This document shows positions 20,126 to 22,215 of a stretch of DNA of 22,215 nucleotides, piece by piece. This DNA is from Clostridiales bacterium. Its GTDB lineage: Bacteria; Bacillota; Clostridia; Oscillospirales; Acutalibacteraceae. The position numbers were made by a program, and so were the translations under genes. Below the pieces are notes generated by a model, which made no database searches, had not been told where the DNA came from, and worked only from the letters and a program-made list of their open reading frames with translations. Location: the NCBI GenBank assembly GCA_019416395.1, contig DXXH01000008.1, forward strand, positions 29,110 through 51,324, in the 5' to 3' direction. Every line of letters begins with the position of its first letter. Position 1 is the stretch's first letter.

Positions 20126-21502
20126 ATGGAAAAGTTCTTCAAGTTCAAGGAAAACGGCACCACCCTTAGCCGGGAAGTGATCGCCGGCCTGACGACCTTC
20201 TTCGCCATGGCCTACATCATTGTGGTGAACCCCAACACCCTTAGCGGCCGGTCCGCCGGCTTAGAGGAAGAGTTGATGCCCTGGGGTGCCGTGTTCCTGG
20301 CCACCATCATCGCTTCTATCATCGGTACCCTCATTATGGGTTTGGTGGCTAACGTTCCCTATGCCCAAGCTCCTGGCATGGGTCTGAACGCGTTTTTCGT
20401 CTACACGGTGTGCCTGGGACTGGGCTTCACCTGGCAGCAGACTCTGTCCATGGTGTTCATCTGCGGCTTGATCAACATCATCATCACTGTGACAAAGATC
20501 CGCAAGTTCATCATCAAGTCCATTCCCCGCAGCCTGCAAAACGCCATTGGCGGCGGTATTGGCATCTTTGTGGCCTACATTGGCTTCCTCAATGTGAAGT
20601 TCGTGGCTTTTGACTCCGGCGTACCCGCTATGGCCATTCTGAACAACCCCACCCTGTGGCTGTTCCTCATTGGCCTGGTGCTCACCATTGTTTTGCTGGT
20701 ATGCAACGTGAAGGGCGCCATCCTCATCGGCATTGTGGTCACCGCTATCATCGGTATTCCCATGGGCGTCACTTCTGTGGCCAGCTCCATCAGCTTTACC
20801 GATGCTTGCCAGCAGCTGCCCACCACCTTCGGCGCTATTTTCACCAGCGCTGGTCTTCCCTCTCTGTTCAGCGATGTGGCGAAGATCCCCCTGGTGCTGA
20901 TCACTATTTTTGCTTTCAGCATCTCTGACACCTTTGATACCATTGGCACCTTCATCGGTACTGGCCGCCGCACCGGCATCTTCTCCGACGAGGACGAAAA
21001 AGCCATGGAAACCCAGGCTGGCTTCCACTCCAAGATGGACCGTGCCCTGTTCGCTGACGCTACTGCCACTTCCATCGGCGCTATCTTCGGCACCAGCAAC
21101 ACCACCACCTTTGTGGAAAGTGCCGCTGGCATCGGCGCTGGCGGCCGCACCGGCTTTACCAGCGTTGTGGTGGCTATTTGCTTTGCCCTCAGCGCTTTCC
21201 TGGCAACCTTTGTCAGCGCTATTCCTTCTGCCGCAACAGCTCCCGCGTTGGTGCTGGTAGGCGTGATGATGACCTCTTCCTTCAAAGAGATCAAGTGGGA
21301 CGACCTGAGCGAAGCCATTCCCGCCTTCTTTGCCGGTATTTTCATGGCGCTGTGCTACAGCATTTCCTATGGCATTGCCGCTGGCTTTATCACCTACTGC
21401 ATTGTCAAGGTGTGCAAGGGCAAAGCCAAGGAAGTTCACCCCATTCTGTGGGTGGTTACCGCTCTGTTCATTTTGAACTTTATTCTGCTGGCCATCATCT
21501 GA
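20126..21502 (+). CDS. NCS2 family purine permease (guanine/hypoxanthine type)
   Basis: 458 aa, an integral membrane transporter with about 12-14 hydrophobic segments. It fits the AzgA/PbuG branch of NCS2, which imports guanine, hypoxanthine or adenine with protons. Markers are REVIAGLTTFFAMAYIIVVNP near the N-terminus, VPYAQAPGMGLNAFF (78-92), FSISDTFDTIGTFIGTG and GTSNTTTFVESAAGIGAGGRTG, the conserved substrate-site segments, and a final hydrophobic helix LFILNFILLAII. The ATG follows AGGAAGG. Codon use is strongly biased to C/G-ending codons, as in well-expressed genes. It is transcribed alone from a perfect promoter with a long leader and ends at the hairpin 21532-21559. The exact base transported is not readable here. 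Confidence 0.93.
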   Translation: MEKFFKFKENGTTLSREVIAGLTTFFAMAYIIVVNPNTLSGRSAGLEEELMPWGAVFLATIIASIIGTLIMGLVANVPYAQAPGMGLNAFFVYTVCLGLGFTWQQTLSMVFICGLINIIITVTKIRKFIIKSIPRSLQNAIGGGIGIFVAYIGFLNVKFVAFDSGVPAMAILNNPTLWLFLIGLVLTIVLLVCNVKGAILIGIVVTAIIGIPMGVTSVASSISFTDACQQLPTTFGAIFTSAGLPSLFSDVAKIPLVLITIFAFSISDTFDTIGTFIGTGRRTGIFSDEDEKAMETQAGFHSKMDRALFADATATSIGAIFGTSNTTTFVESAAGIGAGGRTGFTSVVVAICFALSAFLATFVSAIPSAATAPALVLVGVMMTSSFKEIKWDDLSEAIPAFFAGIFMALCYSISYGIAAGFITYCIVKVCKGKAKEVHPILWVVTALFILNFILLAII

Positions 21503-21531
21503 TTTCAGAAATAGGCCAAACCATCTCCTAC

Positions 21532-21559
21532 GGCTCCGCCTTTCCAGGCGGGGCCTTTT
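21532..21559 (+). terminator. Terminator of the purine permease gene
   Basis: GGCTCCGCC (21532-21540) pairs with GGCGGGGCC (21547-21555), 9 bp with one T-G pair, 6-base loop, followed by TTTTCTTTT. Confidence 0.9.
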
Positions 21560-21671
21560 CTTTTGCCAAAACAAGGTGTTTACTTTACAGATATCAAACA
21601 GTTTTTAAAATCCCTGGATTTTCCTAAGTATTCGCTTTTTTTACTTTAAAACATTCATAAAGTCATTTGCC

Positions 21672-21729
21672 TTTACAGAAGTTTCATTTCCTGTAAAAGG
21701 AAACGCCGCCTGGGAAAATCCAGACGGCG
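21672..21729. other. Two hairpins in the 400-bp spacer
   Basis: TTTACAG (21672-21678) pairs with CTGTAAA (21691-21697). A stronger stem follows: CGCCG-x-CTGG (21704-21713) with CCAG-x-CGGCG (21720-21729), one mismatch, 6-base loop. There is no T run. The rest of 21560-21892 is AT-rich and shows no gene longer than 17 codons. Confidence 0.45.
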
Positions 21730-21748
21730 GGAGAGAGAGGAAAAATCT

Positions 21749-21802
21749 ATGAAAAAGCAAGAGGGGAAGAAATCGTTTAGCACCGCTTCTCTTCTGCTGT
21801 GA
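21749..21802 (+). other. 17-codon ORF with ribosome-binding site
   Basis: MKKQEGKKSFSTASLLL, preceded by GAGAGAGG at 8 bases and located right after the hairpin at 21704-21729. The basic start followed by Leu residues looks like the beginning of a secreted protein. It may be a tiny peptide, a leader ORF or the remnant of a lost gene, or chance. Confidence 0.25.
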
Positions 21803-21892
21803 TTGTAGTATACCCAGTTTTTTTGAATTTCATTTGAACAAGTTCTGAGTTTTTCTTTAAAGCTCTCTTAACAGATTGAGAACATTCCCCTG

Positions 21893-21921
21893 TTGCATGG
21901 GTCCCGTACCAGTGCTATAAT
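21893..21921 (+). promoter_or_regulatory. Promoter of the inositol monophosphatase family gene
   Basis: TTGCAT (21893-21898), 17 bases, TATAAT (21916-21921), with TGC directly before the -10 (extended). Transcription would start near 21928, 35 bases before the ATG. Confidence 0.75.
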
Positions 21922-21962
21922 GAGCCGCAAGGGATTGACCCGGGAAAGGAAGGATACTCACA

Positions 21963-22215
21963 ATGGAACTGGAACAACTGGCCGCTCAGGCCAGCGTCAT
22001 CGTCAAAGAGGCGGGAAATTTGATTCAATCCATTCCCCGTCCACAAGTATATACCAAAGAGGGCCATGCCAATTTTGTCACCGAGGCCGATGTGGCGTCG
22101 CAAAAATATTTGCTGGAGCATTTGTCGCCCTTGCTTCCGGAAGCCCACTTTTTTGCCGAGGAGCAGGAAGACCACCAACTGGCCCCCGGTTGGAACTGGA
22201 TCATCGACCCCATCG
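21963..22215 (+). CDS. Inositol monophosphatase family protein (partial, 5' end)
   Basis: The first 84 residues of a gene that runs off the window. The family consists of Mg2+-dependent phosphatases acting on inositol phosphate, fructose-1,6-bisphosphate or 3'-phosphoadenosine 5'-phosphate. The visible part has the N-terminal helices (ELEQLAAQASVIVKEAGNLI), NFVTEADVASQKYLLEHL, the metal ligand region FFAEEQED, and the start of the WIIDPIDGT metal motif, cut after DPI. The ATG at 21963 has AGGAAGG at about 9 bases. A link to the possible inositol/sugar genes at the other end of the window is tempting but not supported; they are 15 kb apart. Confidence 0.88.
   Translation, partial: MELEQLAAQASVIVKEAGNLIQSIPRPQVYTKEGHANFVTEADVASQKYLLEHLSPLLPEAHFFAEEQEDHQLAPGWNWIIDPI

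Noticed and set aside
20261..21574. Long minus-strand ORF (437 aa) opposite the purine permease
   Set aside because: Its composition is a by-product of strong codon bias in the permease gene. It has no recognisable domain and overlaps a clear transporter.

Overview
The window looks like chromosome from an anaerobic, low-to-mid GC Gram-positive bacterium of the class Clostridia, probably a gut commensal close to Oscillospiraceae/Eubacteriales. This is inferred from strong AAGGAGG-type ribosome-binding sites, consensus TTGACA/TATAAT promoters, GTG and TTG starts, a Feo iron operon with a Cys-rich FeoB partner, MurR/RpiR and AraC sugar regulators, and a GH25 muramidase with an SLH-like tail. I see no rRNA, tRNA, CRISPR array, insertion sequence or phage block. 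The species cannot be named from sequence reading alone.

Layout, left to right. (1) 1-264: AT-rich intergenic end with the terminator of the first operon. (2) 265-6842: a sugar or polyol oxidation locus. It holds a minus-strand operon of two Gfo/Idh/MocA oxidoreductases flanking a TIM-barrel isomerase/epimerase, a second isomerase followed by a small membrane protein, a divergent zinc-dependent polyol dehydrogenase, and a convergent MurR/RpiR regulator. (3) 6946-10104: a ferrous iron uptake operon, feoA-feoA-feoB-Cys-rich protein, behind a near-consensus promoter. Around it lie four copies of a GTTAG-N6-CTAAC dyad, one of them next to an apparent terminator between feoA and feoB. (4) 10263-13421: larE-larB-larC, the three enzymes that make the nickel-pincer (NPN) cofactor, with no larA lactate racemase nearby. 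LarC carries a His/Asp-rich stretch of about 50 residues. (5) 13422-14357: GH25 muramidase with an unclear start. (6) 14451-15610: a membrane-anchored protein of unknown function and a maltose-type O-acetyltransferase. (7) 15703-19848: galE, diverging from an AraC regulator, an alpha/beta hydrolase and rarA. The galE/araC promoters are nearly mirror images. (8) 19943-21559: an NCS2 purine permease with a consensus promoter and a structured leader of about 148 nt. (9) 21560-22215: a 400-bp spacer with hairpins and a 17-codon ORF, then the start of an inositol monophosphatase family gene that runs off the window.

Functional reading. The left third probably oxidises and rearranges an unusual sugar, inositol or glycoside. 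NAD(P)-linked Gfo/Idh/MocA enzymes and the zinc dehydrogenase make keto-sugars, the TIM-barrel enzymes isomerise or eliminate them, and RpiR may sense a phosphosugar. The centre is metal-centred: Fe2+ import next to NPN cofactor synthesis, which uses Ni2+. The right half is housekeeping: UDP-galactose metabolism, replication-fork repair, purine import. The best leads for something undescribed are the repeated feo dyad, the larEBC set without larA and with an elongated His-rich LarC, possible RNA structures in the lar and purine permease leaders, and the glycoside/inositol oxidation locus. None of these is proven here.
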